Positions 31,493-32,423 of a DNA stretch of 32,423 nucleotides are shown piece by piece. The DNA comes from Acidimicrobiales bacterium (GTDB lineage Bacteria > Actinomycetota > Acidimicrobiia > Acidimicrobiales > AC-9). Position numbers and translations under genes: made by a program. The notes under the pieces are model-generated. The model searched no databases and was not told the origin of the DNA. It worked only from the letters and a program-made list of their open reading frames with translations. The stretch spans positions 1 to 32,423 of the forward strand of contig DASXCO010000116.1 of NCBI GenBank assembly GCA_036491125.1. The letters run 5' to 3'. Positions within the stretch are counted from its first letter, which is position 1, and every line of letters begins with the position of its first letter.

Positions 31493-31536
31493 CCGAGCCC
31501 GCCGGCCAACCAAATCGGTTCGACCGGCGGGCTCGG
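31493..31536 (-). terminator. Terminator hairpin after the LAFTG repeat protein
   Basis: Perfect 13-bp stem CCGAGCCCGCCGG (31493-31505) with CCGGCGGGCTCGG (31524-31536) and an 18-nt loop that can pair internally (AACC/GGTT). It lies 13 bp past the minus-strand stop at 31550. No T-run is obvious, so termination may be hairpin-only or rho-assisted. Confidence 0.7.
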
Positions 31537-31549
31537 ATGGCTGACTCGC

Positions 31550-32423
31550 CTAACTGGTCTGGACCGAGCTGAGGCGCTGTCGCCGCCTCGACCAGAAGAT
31601 GAGGAGGCCGCCAACCCCGAAGAGCGCCAGGGCCAACAGGACAAGACTCGAAGCGGCGATACCGGTAAAGGCCAGCTGACCAGTCGTCGGCTGATTCACC
31701 GTCGACGGGCTCGCGCCCGCGGCGACGGGAGTCTGGCTGCCCGACACTGTGGCGCCACCGAGGAGCGCGGCTTCGGGCGAGGTCACGAAGGCGACCAGGA
31801 GTGCGCCAGACGATGGTGCCCCCGAAAGTGTGGGAACACCTGGGCCACCTGGGCCACCTGGGCTGCCTGGGCCACCTGGGCTGCCTGGGCTACCTGGGCC
31901 GCCGGGACCACCTGGCCCGCCGGGACCACCTGGGCCGCCGGGACCACCTGGGCCGGTCGTCCCACAATCTCCGCTCGCGCTGCCGCCGAGGGCCGTGACG
32001 CTGTTGCCGCAGACGGTCACCGGGGCGGTGATGGGGAGCGTGGTGCCGTTGCCGGACACCGGTCCGCTGTTGTCACCTGACCCGTTCGACCCGGTCGTGC
32101 CACCGGGGCCCCCCGGCGAGCCAGGTCCACCTGGGCCCGTCGAGTTTCCACAGGTGCCGCTCGAGGTCCCGCTGGCCGCGGTGACCGAGTTGCCGCAGAC
32201 GGTCACCGGGGCGGTGATGGGGAGCGTGGTGCCGTTGCCGGACACCGGTCCGCTGTTGTCACCTGACCCGTTCGACCCGGTGGTGCCACCGGGGCCTCCC
32301 GGCGAGCCAGGCCCACCTGGGCCCGTCGAGTTTCCACAGGTGCCGCTCGAGGTCCCGCTGGCCGCGGTGACCGAGTTGCCGCACACCGTCACCGGGGCGG
32401 TGATGGGGAGCGTGGTGCCGTTG
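31550..32423 (-). CDS. Chaplin-like/collagen-like repeat surface protein with LAFTG sorting signal, N-terminus outside window
   Basis: The frame is open through the right edge; at least 290 residues are visible. It has near-identical 62-residue units, each with a chaplin-like core [16 protein letters not shown], then [11 protein letters not shown] (two cysteines, the chaplin signature CGNxV...CxN), followed by a Gly-Pro-rich stretch [13 protein letters not shown] and a Ser/Asn/Gly linker. The most C-terminal core reads [18 protein letters not shown] longer Gly-X-Y collagen-like block (about 12 triplets) follows, then a spacer and QLAFTG (31661-31675), a membrane helix and an RRRQR tail. This is an LAxTG-type cell-wall sorting signal; the partner is the class E sortase gene next door. 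Chaplin cores self-assemble into amyloid-like surface fibrils in Streptomyces; that role here is inference. Confidence 0.9.
   Translation of the reverse strand, partial: NGTTLPITAPVTVCGNSVTAASGTSSGTCGNSTGPGGPGSPGGPGGTTGSNGSGDNSGPVSGNGTTLPITAPVTVCGNSVTAASGTSSGTCGNSTGPGGPGSPGGPGGTTGSNGSGDNSGPVSGNGTTLPITAPVTVCGNSVTALGGSASGDCGTTGPGGPGGPGGPGGPGGPGGPGSPGSPGGPGSPGGPGGPGVPTLSGAPSSGALLVAFVTSPEAALLGGATVSGSQTPVAAGASPSTVNQPTTGQLAFTGIAASSLVLLALALFGVGGLLIFWSRRRQRLSSVQTS
31661..31675 (-). other. LAFTG sortase recognition motif
   Basis: CTGGCCTTTACCGGT on the minus strand encodes LAFTG, followed by a hydrophobic stretch and a basic tail: a complete sortase sorting signal of the LAxTG type favoured by class E sortases. 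The sortase gene adjoins. Confidence 0.9.
31830..31960. repeat. Collagen-like Gly-Pro-X coding repeats
   Basis: The minus strand encodes about 12 Gly-Pro-Gly/Gly-Ser-Pro triplets through 9- and 18-bp sub-repeats such as GGGCCACCT and GGGACCACCT. This is a slippage-prone sequence; in other phases and on the plus strand it yields spurious repetitive frames. Confidence 0.85.
31993..32423. repeat. 186-bp tandem repeats (62-residue chaplin/collagen units)
   Basis: Period 186 bp, shown by the recurrence of GGTCACCGGGGCGGTGATGG in the 3' part of each unit: the AGAC/ACAC before it falls at 32011, 32197 and 32383. Neighbouring copies differ at only a few bases, so the array is either recently expanded or gene-converted. 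Copies continue beyond the right edge. Confidence 0.9.

Noticed and set aside
31801-31998. A plus-strand frame of HLGHLGCLG-type repeats
   Set aside because: Antisense reading of the collagen-coding DNA; the real gene is on the minus strand with a sorting signal.
31830-32423. CRISPR array or non-coding satellite at the right end
   Set aside because: The 186-bp and collagen repeats keep one long coding frame with a sorting signal; there are no unique spacers.

Overview
The window is GC-rich, gene-dense bacterial chromosome. The gene content points to an actinomycete-type organism (phylum Actinomycetota): a WhiB regulator, DUF3090, SCO1664-family and DUF3107 proteins, a TB7.3-like biotinyl carrier, paired ArsA/Get3-like ATPases, a class E sortase and chaplin-like domains. 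The complete System I cytochrome c maturation operon is unlike the well-studied mycobacteria and streptomycetes, which use System II. I therefore lean towards a deep-branching class such as Acidimicrobiia, but this is inference. No rRNA, tRNA, insertion sequence, phage gene or CRISPR array was seen, and no stretch longer than about 230 bp lacks a gene.

Layout. 1-1.6 kb (+): 3' end of a histidine phosphatase, then DUF3090 and a SCO1664-family protein. 1.6-5.6 kb (-): an FAD-dependent sugar-lactone oxidase and an MBOAT/SGNH pair typical of surface-polymer O-acylation. 5.7-7.5 kb (-): electron transfer flavoprotein etfB-etfA. 7.7-9.3 kb (+): an RsbW-like anti-sigma factor overlapping its sigma factor, then a WhiB1-like gene preceded by a perfect CRP-type palindrome. 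9.3-12 kb (-): a PdtaS-like histidine kinase joined in one reading frame to an N-terminal PHP-family phosphatase domain. 12-15.2 kb (-): an O-methyltransferase, two ArsA-family ATPases and DUF3107. 15.3-16.5 kb (+): a dGTPase-like HD hydrolase. 16.5-20 kb: an iron-sulfur block, with mrp (-) divergent from a SufR-like regulator and a cysteine desulfurase (+) across a small palindromic promoter region. 20-22.1 kb: a lipoprotein polysaccharide deacetylase (-) divergent from a beta-propeller protein (+). 22.1-29 kb (-): ccmABCDEFGHI, mostly with overlapping stops and starts. 29-30.4 kb: a secreted protein, a TB7.3-like biotin carrier and a DUF985 cupin. 30.4-32.4 kb (-): a class E sortase next to a surface protein made of 62-residue chaplin-like/collagen-like repeats that ends in an LAFTG sorting signal and runs off the right edge.

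How the parts fit. Three modules stand out. (i) The right-end sortase and its probable substrate look like a surface-fibre system combining chaplin-like and collagen-like repeats. (ii) The whiB1/pdtaS pair is tail-to-tail, as I recall for M. tuberculosis Rv3219/Rv3220c, but here the kinase has gained a PHP domain and whiB1 carries a TGTGA-N6-TCACA site. (iii) Mrp, SufR-like regulator and cysteine desulfurase look like a locally regulated Fe-S assembly unit, next to haem-protein (cytochrome c) and flavoprotein electron-transfer genes. All functions are from reading sequence and recalled family features; no database search was run.
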